From JAFECT01 sp963838235 (lineage in GTDB: Bacteria > Pseudomonadota > Alphaproteobacteria > Caulobacterales > Caulobacteraceae), in the NCBI GenBank assembly GCA_963838235.1, contig CAWIQJ010000005.1, positions 1,488,001 through 1,552,000 on the forward strand: 64,000 bases of DNA. The letters are read 5' to 3'. Positions 35,881-46,040 of this stretch are shown piece after piece. The position numbers were made by a program, and so were the translations under genes. The notes below the pieces were generated by a model, which was not told where the DNA came from, searched no databases, and saw only the letters and a program-made list of their open reading frames with translations. The first letter of the stretch is position 1; every line of letters begins with the position of its first letter.

Positions 35881-37266
35881 CCCGCCGCCGCCTGCTGGTC
35901 CTGGGCGTGTTCGACGCGCAGTTTCTCGGCCAGCAGGAAGGCGAGCTCGAGCGCCTGGTCGGCGTTGAGCCGCGGGTCACAGTGGGTGTGATAGCGGCTG
36001 GAGAGGTCGTCTTCGGTCACCGACTGGGCGCCGCCGAGGCATTCGGTCACGTTCTGGCCGGTCATTTCCAGGTGCACGCCGCCGGGATGGACGCCCTCGG
36101 CCTGGCCGATCTCGATGAAGCGCTTCACTTCGCCGAGGACTCGGTCGAACGGCCGCGTCTTGTAGCCGTTGGCGGCCTTCAGCGTGTTGCCGTGCATCGG
36201 GTCGATCGACCAGACCACCGCGCGGCCCGCCTTCTTGGTCGCCGCCATCAGGCGCGGCAGGCGTTCGGCCACCTTGTCGACGCCGAAGCGGCCGATCAGG
36301 GTCAGTCGCCCGGGCTCGTCGCCGGGGTTGAGCAAATCGATCAGGCGCAACAGCTCATCGGGCTCGAGCGTCGGGCCGCATTTAAGGCCGATCGGGTTGC
36401 GGATGCCGCGCGCGTATTCAATGTGCGCGCCATCGGGCTGGCGCGTGCGCTCGCCGATCCACGACCATGTGAGCGGAGGTATCATACCAGTCGCCCGAAG
36501 TGGAATCGACGCGGGTCAGCGCCTCCTCGTAGTTGAGCAGCAGCGCCTCATGGCTGGTGTAGAAGTCCACCCGGTGCAGTTCCGGATTGCGGTCGGCGGT
36601 GATGCCGATCGCCTCCATGAAGCCCAGCGTCTCGGAGATCTTGTCCGCCAGCTCGCGGTACTTGGCGCCCAGCGGACTGTCGGAGACGAAGCCCAGCGTC
36701 CACTTGTGTACGTTGTAGAGATCGGCGTAGCCGCCGCCCGCCAGCGCGCGCAGCAGGTTCAGCGTCGACGACGATTGCGCATAGGCCTTCAGCAGGCGCT
36801 CGGGATCGGGGGTGCGCGCGGCCTCCTCGAACTCCATGCCGTTGATGATGTCGCCGCGGTAGGAGGGCAGCGTGACTCGCCGATCTGTTCGACCTGGCTC
36901 GAGCGCGGCTTGGCGAACTGGCCGGCGATCCGGCCCACCTTCACCACCGGCTTGCGGCCGGCGAAGGTCAGCACCACCGCCATCTGCAGCATCACCCGGA
37001 AGGTGTCGCGGATGGTGTCGGCGTGGAACTCCTTGAAGCTCTCGGCGCAGTCGCCGCCCTGCAGCAGGAAGGCCTTGCCCTCCGCCACCCGGCCCAGGTC
37101 GGCCTTCAGCCGGCGCGCCTCGCCGGCGAACACCAGGGGCGGCATGGTGCTGCAGCTGGTCCTCGGCGCGCTTCAGCGCCGCCGGGTCCGGATAGTCCGT
37201 CGGGATCTGCTGGGCGGGCCTCTGCCGCCAGGATTGAGGCGTCCAACGCGGGGTCATGGTCGTCAC
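35877..37266 (-). CDS. aroG: Class II 3-deoxy-7-phosphoheptulonate synthase (frameshifted as read)
   Basis: The enzyme condenses PEP and erythrose 4-phosphate in the first step of the shikimate pathway. The plant/class II signature is clear: LLQGGDCAESFKEFHADTIR, GRIAGQFAKPRSSQVEQIG, LPSYRGDIINGMEFEEAART, YTSHEALLLNYEEALTRVD and HLEMTGQNVTECLGGAQ. Indels near 37143, 36870 and 36470 break the frame. Corrected length is about 462, close to the family norm. Start ATG at 37266 (or 37257). It overlaps the PDT-like gene, tying pathway entry to the phenylalanine branch. Confidence 0.92.
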
Positions 37267-37334
37267 TTTAGCGGAACGGGGTCTCTAGCGGTTTAAGGGG
37301 CGGGCGTGAAGAGATTTAGGCGCGCGAGGCGGCC

Positions 37335-38729
37335 CTATTCCGCCGCCGCCAGTTCCGGCGGCACGTACTTCTCGTGCATGGTGACCATTTCCTCGGCCAC
37401 GGTGGGATGGAGTGCGCAGGTCTGGTCCCACTGGGGCTTGGTGATGCCGGCCTTGATGGCGATGGCGGCCATCTGGATCATCTCCGGCGCCTCGGGGCCG
37501 ACGATGTGGGCGCCCAGGATCTTGCTGGTCGCGGGGGTCGACGACCAGCTTCATCATCACCCGCTCGTCGAACTTGGTCAGGGTCGTATTTCTGCGGCCG
37601 GAACGTCGACAGATAGACGTCGACCTTGCCGCCGCAATGCTTGCGCGCCTCGGCCTCGGTCAGGCCGACCACGCCCACCGGCGGCTGGGAGAAGACCGCG
37701 GTCGGCACATTGTCGTAGTCGAACTTCGACGGGTTGTTCTTGAACGCCGTCTCGACGAAGGCGATGGCCTCGCGGATCGCCACCGGCGTCAGGTTCATCC
37801 GGTCGGTCACGTCGCCGATGGCCCAGATGTGCTCGACGTTGGTGCGTGAGAATTCGTCGACCGCGACGGCGCCGCGTCGCACGCAGTTCAACCCCTGCCG
37901 CGTGGAGGCCGAGGTCCTTGGTGTACGGTCGCGCCCGGTGGCGAACATCACCTGGTCGGTCTCGCACTCGATGCCGTTGTGGAGGCGGCTGAGCAGACCC
38001 GCCCTCGCTCTTTCACGATGCGCGTCGTGGCTGGCGCCCAGGATCACGCGTATCGCCGCGCCGCTCGATCTGGTCGGCCAGGTGCGCGCGCACGTCGTCA
38101 TCGAAGCCGCGCAGGATGTTCGAGCCGCGATAGATCAGGGTGGTCTCGACGCCCAGGCCCGCGAAGATGCCGGCGAACTCCACTGCGATATACCCGCCGC
38201 CCGCGATCAGGATGCGTTTGGGCAGGTCGTGCAGGTGAAACGCCTCTTCCGAGGTGATCGCGTGTTCGACTCCTTTTAGGTTGTCGCGGCTTCCACGGTC
38301 GCCCGCCGGTGGCGATCAGGATTTTGTCGGCGGAAACGATGCGGCCGGAGTTCGCGAGCTTGATGCAGTGCGGCTCGACCAGGGTGGCGCGTTCGTGGAA
38401 CAGCTCCACGCCGGCCTTGCCGAGGTTGGCGGTATAGATGCCCGACAGGCGCGCGATCTCGATATCCTTGGCGGTGAGGAAGTCGCGCCAGTCGAAGCTG
38501 CGCGTCCACGCGTCCATCCGTAGCTCTTCGCGGTCTTGAACTGGTGGCCGAAGTCCGAGGCGTAGACCATGAACTTCTTCGGGATGCAGCCCCGCACCAC
38601 GCAGGTCCCGCCGACCTCGTGCTCCTCGGCCACCGCGACCCGCGCGCCGGTCATGGCGGCCAGGCGAGCGGCGCTGACGCCGCCGGAACCCGCGCCGATG
38701 ACGAAGAGATCGTAGTCGTACTGGGGCAT
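37335..38729 (-). CDS. gor: Glutathione-disulfide reductase (heavily frameshifted as read)
   Basis: This FAD/NADPH flavoenzyme keeps glutathione reduced. The N-terminus is MPQYDYDLFVIGAGSGGVSA (FAD-binding glycines). The redox-active disulfide is in GGTCVVRGCIPKKFMVYASD. Later come SNSGRI-type loop sequence, TNVEHIWAIGDVTDRMNLTP (FAD-binding Asp) and ALHPTVAEEMVTMHEKYV near the C-terminus (catalytic His-Pro-Thr). At least five indels are spread between 37550 and 38530. Corrected length is about 464. It follows rpiA on the same strand at 93 bases. Confidence 0.92.
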
Positions 38730-38822
38730 TTGAGAGGGTCCTCGGCGACTTCGAGAGTTATCTGGAGAGTGAGGGCGGAAAGTCCACACTCTCCCCACGG
38801 CTCGAGAGGAAGCAGACGCCTC

Positions 38823-39507
38823 CTACGGCGTTTCCGCCGTCACGCCGGCGTCCGTCCCGATCAGCGCCTCGTCGGCGAGGTCGAGGAACAGGCCGTGGTC
38901 GACTACGCCGGTCAGGCTCTTCAGCGCCTCGGCGAGCGACGCCGGATGCGTCGATCGCGCCGCAGGCCGCATCGTAGATGAGGTTGCCGCCATCGGTCTT
39001 CACCGGGGCGCCGTCCTTGGGCGCAGCTTCGGCATCATGGCGATGTCGTGCTCAGATAGTACGTCGGCGATGCGATTGGCGGTCTGTTTGTGACCGAACG
39101 CCACCACCTCGATCGGCAACGGAAACTTTGCCCAGCGTCGCGACGCGTTTGGCGGCGTCGGCGATGACGATACAACGGTGCGACGCCTCCCACACCAGCT
39201 TCTCACGCAGAAGCGCCGCGCCGCCGCCCTTGATCAGCGACAGGCCGGGACCGATCTCGTCGGCGCCGTCGACGGTTAGGTCGATGCGCGCACATCGGCG
39301 AGGTCTTTCAGCGCGATGCCGAGCGAACGCGCCAGCGTCCGCGGTCGCTTCCGACGTCGGCACGCCGGTGACATTCAACCCGCGCTCGCCCAGCGCGCGA
39401 ACAAACCAGGCCGCGGTCGAGCCGGTGCCGAGGCCCACGGTCATGCCGGCCTCGACCCGTTCGGCGGCGGCGTAGCCGGCCGCCCTTTTCTGATCGTCTG
39501 CGCTCAC
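38823..39507 (-). CDS. rpiA: Ribose-5-phosphate isomerase A (frameshifted as read)
   Basis: The enzyme interconverts ribose 5-phosphate and ribulose 5-phosphate. The GTG start at 39507 (SADDQKRAAGYAAAERV) overlaps the glmU stop by four bases. The motifs GLGTGSTAAWFVRALGERG, DLTVDGADEI and LIKGGGAALLREKLVWEAS are standard. Indels near 39330, 39120 and 38940 disturb the frame. The end reads GTDAGVTAETP before TAG at 38823-38825. Corrected length is about 227. Confidence 0.92.
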
Positions 39508-40854
39508 GTCTTGGCCTTCTTGGCGTGCTTGGTTTCGCGGAAGCGCGCGGCCCAGCCGGGCTTTTCCACCTGAGTGTTGCGCTCGATCACCAGAGCGTCG
39601 GGCGACACGTCCTTGGTCACCACCGAGCCGGAGCCGACGTAGGCGCCCGTCACCGATGGTCACCGGCGCCACCAGCGAGGAATTGGAGCCGATGAAGGCC
39701 CCCGCCCCCACCACCGTGCGCGCCTTCTCGAAGCCGTCGTAGTTGCAGAAGATCGTGCCCGCGCCGATGTTGGCCTTGGTCCCGATCTCGCCGTCGCCGA
39801 GATAGGTCAGGTGGTTGGCCTTTGCGCCGGCGCCGACCTTGACGTTCTTCACCTCGACGAAGTTGCCGATGTGGGCGTCGGGGCCGATGTCGGCGCCCGG
39901 ACGCAGCCGTGCGAACGGCCCGACCTGCGCGCCCGCGCGCACCACACAACCTTCCAGGTGCGAGAAGGCGCGGATCAGGGCGCCGCGCTCGACGCGCACC
40001 CTGGGGCCGAACACGACATTGGGTTCGATGCGCACGCCGCCCTCGATCTCGGTGTCCGCGCAGAAGAACACCGTCTGCGGCGCGGTCATCGACACGCCGC
40101 CGGCCAGCATTCGAGCGCGGGTGCGTTGCTGGAAGATCGCCTCGGCTTCGCCGAGTTCGGCCTGTGAGTTCACGCCCATCACATCCTCCTCCGACGCGAA
40201 CGCCGCGCGCGTCGAACGCCCGTCCGCGCGCGCCAGTCCCACCACGTCGGTCAAATAGTATTCGCCCTTGGCGTTCCGGTTGCCGACCTTGTCGAGCAGT
40301 TCGAACAGCAGACCGGCAGGCGCGACCATGACGCCGGAATTGCAGGCGCGCACCCTCAGCTCGGCGGCGCTGGCGTCCTTGGCCTCGACGATGGCGAGCA
40401 GGTCGCGACCGGCGTTCAGGATCAGCCGGCCGTAGGCGCCGGGCTCCTTCGCCTCGAAGCCGAGCACGCCGATGTCGGCGCCCTCCTCGCGCAGGTCGAA
40501 CAGCGGCTCGATCGCACGTGCGTCCAACAGCGGCACGTCGGCGTAGGTGATCAGGACGTCGCCGTCGGAGTTTGCGATCGCAGCGCGCGCGGCCAAGACC
40601 GCGTGGCCGGTGCCGAGCGGCGGGTCCTGCAGCGGCGGTCGAGCCCGGGCCCAGGCGCTTCTCGACGTGGGCGCCGACCTCGGCGAATGGGCGCCCGCCA
40701 CCACCACGATCTTTTCGCACCCCAGCGCCTCGGCGGCGTCGATGGCGCGGTCCAGCATGGTGCGGCCGCCCACCGGGTGCAGCACCTTGGGCAGGGGCGA
40801 CTTCATCCGCGTTCCCTGGCCCGCCGCCAGGATCACACAAGCGCGACGGCTCAT
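39504..40854 (-). CDS. glmU: Bifunctional UDP-GlcNAc pyrophosphorylase / glucosamine-1-phosphate N-acetyltransferase (frameshifted as read)
   Basis: GlmU makes UDP-N-acetylglucosamine for peptidoglycan and LPS. The N-terminal domain opens RACVILAAGQGTRMKSPLPK and contains DPPLGTGHAVLAA and ITYADVPLLDA. The C-terminal left-handed beta helix has FGPRVRVERGALIRAFSHLE, IGNFVEVKNVKVGAGAKANH and GTIFCNYDGF, with the usual His/Lys/Tyr sites. Indels near 40640, 40680 and 39655 are needed to link the parts. Corrected length is about 449. Divergent from gph, coupled to rpiA. Confidence 0.94.
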
Positions 40855-41013
40855 CGGCGACTTTCCGAGACTTGGGGGTCGTTTAGCGAATGCGGAGGGT
40901 CGGGAGAAGCGCCGGATACAGGGTGGCAAGAATGAGTGTAGCCGCGACCTCAGGCCCTCCCCATGACGCCCGGGGCGGAATCTGCTCTATCCCCGCCCCA
41001 TGCGTGTGAAACC

Positions 41014-41688
41014 ATGCCCCTGACCGGCGCGACCATCGCCTTCGACCTCGACGGGACCCTTGTGGACACCGCGCCGGACCTGATCGGGGTGCTGAACCAG
41101 ATGCTGGACGAGCACGGCCTGCCGCCCGTGCCGCTAGCCTCGGCGCGGCACTTGGTGGGCGGCGGCGCTCGACGGATGCTCCAGCATGGGTTCGAGGAGG
41201 CGGGCGCGACGGTGAAGACCGACGACCTGCCCGCGCTCGACCGACGGTTCGTCGAGCTCTACCGCAAACGCATCGCGCGCGAGAGCCGGCCGTTCGTCGG
41301 CGTCGAGGCCGCGCTCGATCAACTGAAGGCCGACGGCGCGCGGTTCGTGGTATGCACCAACAAGCGCACCGACCTGTCGCTCGATCTCTTGGCTGCGGTC
41401 GGCCTGCTCGACCGTTTCGATGCGGTCGTGGGGCCCGATACGGTGAGCAAGTGCAAGCCCGACGCCGCGCACCTGATCGAAGCCATTGAACGCGGCGGCG
41501 GCGATCCCAAACGCGCGCTGATGGTGGGCGACAGCGCCACCGACCTGCTGTCGGCGCGCGCCGCGCGCATGCCGGTGGTGCTGGTGAGCTTCGGCTATAC
41601 CGAGACGCCGGTGGAGGACCTGGGCGGCGACGTGCTGATCGACCGGTTCAGCGACCTGTACGAAGCGGTGTGCAAACTCCTCGCCTGA
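41014..41688 (+). CDS. gph: Phosphoglycolate phosphatase (HAD family)
   Basis: This 224-residue HAD phosphatase removes 2-phosphoglycolate made by oxidative DNA damage. The motifs are IAFDLDGTLVDTAPDLIGVL (nucleophile Asp), VVCTNKRTDLSLDLL and the GDSATDLLSA Mg site. ATG 41014 was chosen because the family starts a few residues before the DxD; an in-frame codon at 40963 and an ATG at 41000 are weaker. Next to glmU and rpiA, as in Caulobacter. Confidence 0.9.
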   Translation: MPLTGATIAFDLDGTLVDTAPDLIGVLNQMLDEHGLPPVPLASARHLVGGGARRMLQHGFEEAGATVKTDDLPALDRRFVELYRKRIARESRPFVGVEAALDQLKADGARFVVCTNKRTDLSLDLLAAVGLLDRFDAVVGPDTVSKCKPDAAHLIEAIERGGGDPKRALMVGDSATDLLSARAARMPVVLVSFGYTETPVEDLGGDVLIDRFSDLYEAVCKLLA

Positions 41689-41833
41689 ACGCCGCATCGC
41701 TTGGGGGAGGTGGTCCCCCGCAAATTCCCCATCCCCGCGAACCCTACCAATCGGTAATGCCAAGCCCCTTGGCGCCACGCCCGACCCGGCCTAGGCCTAG
41801 GGTCTGCCGTTCAGCCAAGTCCGGGGAACCACC

Positions 41834-43494
41834 GTGAAAAAGCTTCTGCTCGCCACCGCCGCCGTATCCATGATCGCCAGCGCCGCCTGGGCGCAGAAGG
41901 CGGCGACGCCAAAGACCACGCCGACCGGCGACCAGGACAAGCCCTCCGCCACAGCCACCGCCGCGCCCAACAAGGGCGTGCTGTTTTCACAGGAGAGCTC
42001 GACCACCGAGGGCACTGTTACCGTCGAGGGCCAGCACATCGACTATCGGGCCGTCGCCGGCACCCTCATCGTGCACCCCAAGGGCTGGGACGACTCCGCG
42101 CAACGCGAGCAGGCGGGCGGATCCAAGGACCTCGGCGACCAGTCGAACCCGCAGGCCGAGGCCTCGATGTTCTACGTCGCCTATTTCAAGAAGGGCGTGC
42201 CCTCGCCGACCGGCCGATCGTGTTCCTCTACAACGGCGGCCCCGGCTCCTCGACGGTGTGGCTGCACATGGGCGCGTTCGGACCGCGGCGCGTGGTCACC
42301 GCCGACGACAGCCACACGCCGGCCGCGCCCTATCACTTAGTCGACAACGCCTATTCGCTGCTCGACGTCGCCGACGTTGTGTTCATCGACGCGCCGGGCA
42401 CAGGCTTCTGCCGCATCGCGGGCAAGGACAAGGAGAAGGCCTTCTTCGGCATCGACGCGGACGCCTATGCCTTCACCCAGTTCATCACCGGCTTCCTGTC
42501 GCAAGTACAATCGCTGGAACTCGCCCAAGTACCTGTTCGGCGAGAGCTACGGCACGCCGCGCTCAGCGGTGGTGGTGAACATGCTGGAGACCGAGCGAAG
42601 CCGTCGACTTCAACGGCGTGGTGCTGCTGTCGCAGATCCTGAACTTTGATCTCAGCGCCGACGCGCCCGAGGCCAACCCCGGCACCGACGAAGCCTATAT
42701 CACCACGCTTCCGACCTATGCGGCCTCGGCCTGGTACCATAACCGGCTGCCGGGCCAGAAGCCGGCGGACCTGCCGGCCTTTCTCAACGAGGTGGAGAAT
42801 TTCGCCACCACCGACTACGCCATGGCGCTGCAACAGCGGCTCCGCGCTGGATCCCGCGCGCAAACAGGCGATCGCGGAGAAACTCGCGGCCTACACCGGC
42901 CTCTCGGCCGACTACATCCTGAAGAGCGACCTGCGCGTGACCGGCGGTCAGTTCGAGAAGATGCTGCAGGACGCGACCGGCATGACCACTGGGCGTCTCG
43001 ACACCCGCTTCTCGGGCCCCGACATGGATCCCCTGTCGAAGGAGGCCGACTACGATCCGCAGTCGGCGTCGATCGGCTCAGCCTATGTTTCGGCGTTTAA
43101 CAGCTATGTCAGGAACGACCTGCGTTTCGGCCAGGACAAGACCTACAAGCCCGAGATCGACGTGTTCAAGGATTGGAACATGAACCACCAGCCGCCGGGC
43201 GCGCCATTCCCGCTTCCGGGCGTCGACAACGTGATGCCCGACCTGGCGTCGGCGATGAAGTACAATCCGAACCTGAAGGTGATGGTGAACGGCGGCTACT
43301 ACGACCTCGCCACGCCGTTCTTCGAGGGCATGTACGAGATGCGCCACCTGCCGATCCCGCAAGCGCTGCAGGCCAACATCGAGTATCACTACTACCAGTC
43401 CGGCCACATGGTGTACGCCCACGAGGAGTCGCTGAAGCAGATCCACGACAACGTGGCCGACTTCATCCGCCGGACGGACAATCTAGGACATTAG
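41834..43494 (+). CDS. Serine carboxypeptidase-like S10 peptidase, exported (frameshifted as read)
   Basis: The protein has a signal peptide (MKKLLLATAAVSMIASAAWA) and a corrected length near 553. Catalytic segments are IVFLYNGGPGSSTVWLHMG (oxyanion hole), KYLFGESYGTPRSAVVV (Ser), VMVNGGYYDLATPFFEG (Asp) and EYHYYQSGHMVYAHEESL (His). Indels near 42208, 42500, 42592 and 42840 split the raw frame. S10 enzymes remove C-terminal residues at acid pH. A direct repeat of exported peptidase types (S41, M20, S9, S10) in the window suggests peptide scavenging. Confidence 0.9.
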
Positions 43495-43548
43495 GGGTTC
43501 GAGCGGCGGGTGCGCGCAAGCGCATCGCTCCGTCGCGTACTTTATCTC

Positions 43549-43581
43549 CGTCATCTCCGGAACCTGTTCCCGGAGGTGACG
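43549..43581. repeat. 12-bp intergenic stem (CGTCATCTCCGG / CCGGAGGTGACG)
   Basis: Arms 43549-43560 and 43570-43581 pair with one mismatch around loop AACCTGTTC. It follows the S10 gene and faces the convergent small gene at 43622. There is no T-run, so it looks like another intergenic palindromic element more than a classical terminator. Confidence 0.6.
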
Positions 43582-43621
43582 GGAAGCGCGTTGGGATCGC
43601 GTCCGTGACGCGCCGGGCCTC

Positions 43622-43885
43622 CTAAGCCGCCCGGTCGAGCATGCTCTCGGCTACGCCGCCGGCGACGACGCGGACGCCCAGAAACTCCATCCCGTTCGCG
43701 CCGAAGGCGATCTCGTCGACTTCCACCGTCGGGTCGCGCTTCAGCATGGCGGCGTCGCGCAGGGTCAGGCGCAGGATCAGGTCTTCCACCCGGGCGCCGT
43801 CGGCGCAGGCCTCAAGGATGGAGGCGCGGAACTGTTGCGCGCGAGGGCGCGGCGGCGTCGCGATCGGGACCTTCTTGGGCGGCAT
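43622..43885 (-). CDS. Small uncharacterised protein
   Basis: This is an 87-residue protein, MPPKKVPIATPPRPRAQQFR onward, basic at the N-terminus and acidic and hydrophobic after residue 30 (LILRLTLRDAAMLKRDPTVE, FLGVRVVAGGVAESML). There is no signal peptide. An earlier in-frame ATG at 43930 would add 15 residues (MNRSDAANLWFKESP). I do not recognise it. It follows the 43927 gene with a 4-base or 41-base relation depending on start. Confidence 0.6.
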   Translation of the reverse strand: MPPKKVPIATPPRPRAQQFRASILEACADGARVEDLILRLTLRDAAMLKRDPTVEVDEIAFGANGMEFLGVRVVAGGVAESMLDRAA

Positions 43886-43926
43886 CGGACTCTCCTTGAA
43901 CCAGAGGTTGGCGGCGTCGGAGCGGT

Positions 43927-44163
43927 TCATGCGACAGTCCGCGGGCGGCCGGTGAAGTAACCGCGTTCGCCCTTGACGGTGATCTGGCTCGGCCGTCCGG
44001 CTTCCTGGGCGGCGCGGGCGCGGCGGGTGGCGGCGGCCTGGGCTTCGTCCTTGGTGCGGCAGGGGTCCAAGACCTCGCCTTCGTGCTCTACCGCCCAGCC
44101 CACAGCATGCGGCGCCACGGTGAAGACGGCGCGCGCGAGTTGATCGCTTTTTTGGAACATCAT
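43927..44163 (-). CDS. Small DUF2188-like protein
   Basis: This 78-residue protein has a single small domain: GWAVEHEGEVLDPCRTKDEA followed by an Ala/Arg helix, then ITVKGERGYFTGRPRTV. Beta-beta-alpha-beta order with a charged terminal repeat is the DUF2188 layout, whose function is unknown. ATG at 44163 (MMFQKSDQ) is preferred; GTG 44172 is possible. An AT-rich stretch follows upstream to 44430, shared with the divergent cold-shock gene. Confidence 0.65.
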   Translation of the reverse strand: MMFQKSDQLARAVFTVAPHAVGWAVEHEGEVLDPCRTKDEAQAAATRRARAAQEAGRPSQITVKGERGYFTGRPRTVA

Positions 44164-44430
44164 GGCTTTCACGGCTGAATTCTAAGCTGATTTCCTCGAA
44201 AAAACCCGGGAAGCTCAGCGGTTTCCGCGAGCCCGACAAAATATTTTCGAAGAATTCATTCACAGATAGGCCGATTTACTGTAGGTAGCAACGACGAATA
44301 TCGACTGGTTCGGCGCCTTTCCCGTTCGGTTTTCAGTTTCGAACTGCAAATCTCCCAAAAAACCACCTCGACATTTCGGACCCGTCGACCATCGTCGGCG
44401 GCGATTCTTACTGACTTCTAAGGACATGAC

Positions 44431-44640
44431 ATGGCTATCGGCACGGTAAAGTGGTTCAACGGACAAAAGGGTTTCGGCTTCATCCAGCCGGAGGACGGCG
44501 GCGCGGACGTTTTCGTGCACATCTCGGCGGTGGAGCGTAGCGGCATCGGCTCGCTCAACGAAGGCCAGAAGCTGAGCTACGAGCTCGAGCGCGACGCCCG
44601 CAACGGCAAGCTCTCGGCAAGCCAACTGCAAAAGGCGTAA
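44431..44640 (+). CDS. Cold-shock domain protein
   Basis: This 69-residue CspA-type RNA/DNA chaperone has both RNP motifs (KGFGFIQ and VFVHIS) in the sequence TVKWFNGQKGFGFIQPEDGG and DVFVHISAVE. The upstream region 44173-44430 is visibly AT-richer than the rest of the window. It can hold a long 5' leader of the kind that lets csp mRNAs respond to temperature; I cannot define its start. A strong terminator follows at once. Confidence 0.95.
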   Translation: MAIGTVKWFNGQKGFGFIQPEDGGADVFVHISAVERSGIGSLNEGQKLSYELERDARNGKLSASQLQKA

Positions 44641-44652
44641 GCCTGACGCGGA

Positions 44653-44679
44653 CCCGGGCGGCCCAATGGGCCGCCCGGG
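44653..44679 (+). terminator. Terminator hairpin of the cold-shock gene
   Basis: CCCGGGCGGCCC (44653-44664) and GGGCCGCCCGGG (44668-44679) make a perfect 12-bp stem with loop AAT, 12 bases after the stop codon. The following ACTGCTCTTTG has only a short T-run. Confidence 0.8.
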
Positions 44680-44767
44680 ACTGCTCTTTGACGTCTGGGC
44701 TGGACGGGCGAGCGTGTTCTCACGCATCGCCCTTTTTGTTTCGCGGTATCGATTAAGGTGACGCGCG

Positions 44768-45979
44768 CTAAAGCGCGTCGGCCGTCTTCCGCTCTCGCTT
44801 CATCCACATCCGCACCAGCATCGCCATCACCGCGGCGGCGCCGAGGCCCAATAGCCCGTCGGTCAAATACATCGCCGTCAGGCCGCCTCTCCCGTAGGCG
44901 TGGCCGTCGAGCCATTGCATGTAGGTAATCGGCAGCGCCGCGGCGCAGGTGAGCAACCCGAACTGTGTCGCCGCAAACGGGTTGTTCTTGCCGAGCGACT
45001 GCAGCGCGATGATGAAATTGAGCGCCAGCGCCGCCGATTGGGCGACGTTCTGTCCAACCAGAGCCACGGCGTACAGCGTCGGCGTGTGCGGCAGCACGAT
45101 CAGGCTAAAGGTGAACACCGCGCCCAGCGCCGCCACCGTCAGGTAGAGCCACCGTGCATCCAGCCGCTTGCCGATCGGGCTGATGAGCAGGCTCCCGAAC
45201 AGGCCCGCGAGGGTCACGGCGATGCCGCCCCAGAAGGCCGCGAACTGTTCGGACGCGTGATAATCGCGGGCCAACCCACCCAGCGTATTGGTCAAGGCGA
45301 ACGATGCTGCGGGTACGGCGAACAGCAGCAGCAGTTGCAGAACGAGGGGCTGTCGCACCAACGCCGTCAGGTCGCCTAGGAACCTTCCGAAGCTCTCGTG
45401 CAGCAACCGATCGTCTGGATCAGGCGCCGGCGTCAGCGCGTAGATAACCAGCGGAAGCAGGAGCGGCGCGCACAGCAGGGCGGCGGCGACCGGCATCGGG
45501 AACATGCGTACCGCGGCGATGCCGACGATGGTGATGATCCCAAAACCGCCGACGTTGGCCGCCACCATCCAGGCGCCGAGCTTGGCGTCGTCCTGCTTGC
45601 TCATAAGGCTGCCGAACCAGCCGCCGATCGCCATGTTGTTCAAGACTGCTCCCAGCGACGAGAAGAACATGGCTGCGCCGAGAAACTCGATCCGATCTGA
45701 CAACACCAGGGAGCCGAAGGTCGCGAGCACGCAGAGAATAACCGCCGCCGAAGCGTAGGTGCGCCGCTTGAATTTCACGTCCACCACCGGCCCCAGCAGG
45801 AACACGATGAAGGTAGGCACCAGAAACAGCGTCGTCAGGCCCGCGATCCGGGGCTCGGGAACATGCCGTGCGGACAGGAGCTGAGGTAGGGTGAAGAGCA
45901 TGATCCCGCCGGAAACGCCGAGCGGCAGGTTGGACAGGCCGAGCAGCCAGGCCGGAAGAAGTTTGCGGGGTTGTTCCAT
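44768..45979 (-). CDS. MFS transporter, AmpG/PAT-like
   Basis: This 403-residue protein has twelve predicted helices. The start, LPAWLLGLSNLPLGVSGGIM followed by TLPQLLSARHVP, and the FLLGPVVDVKFKRR loop between helices 2 and 3 recall the AmpG/peptide-acetyl-CoA transporter branch, which starts with a similar LPLG segment and carries muropeptides in AmpG. Assignment to that branch is from general pattern only. It is intact, and 61 bases separate it from the next MFS gene on the same strand. Confidence 0.72.
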   Translation of the reverse strand: MEQPRKLLPAWLLGLSNLPLGVSGGIMLFTLPQLLSARHVPEPRIAGLTTLFLVPTFIVFLLGPVVDVKFKRRTYASAAVILCVLATFGSLVLSDRIEFLGAAMFFSSLGAVLNNMAIGGWFGSLMSKQDDAKLGAWMVAANVGGFGIITIVGIAAVRMFPMPVAAALLCAPLLLPLVIYALTPAPDPDDRLLHESFGRFLGDLTALVRQPLVLQLLLLFAVPAASFALTNTLGGLARDYHASEQFAAFWGGIAVTLAGLFGSLLISPIGKRLDARWLYLTVAALGAVFTFSLIVLPHTPTLYAVALVGQNVAQSAALALNFIIALQSLGKNNPFAATQFGLLTCAAALPITYMQWLDGHAYGRGGLTAMYLTDGLLGLGAAAVMAMLVRMWMKRERKTADAL

Positions 45980-46040
45980 CAGACGGACCTCACACCGGAC
46001 AAGCCCATAAGGGCCCGCGCGGTCGCGTCAAGCGCCCGCC

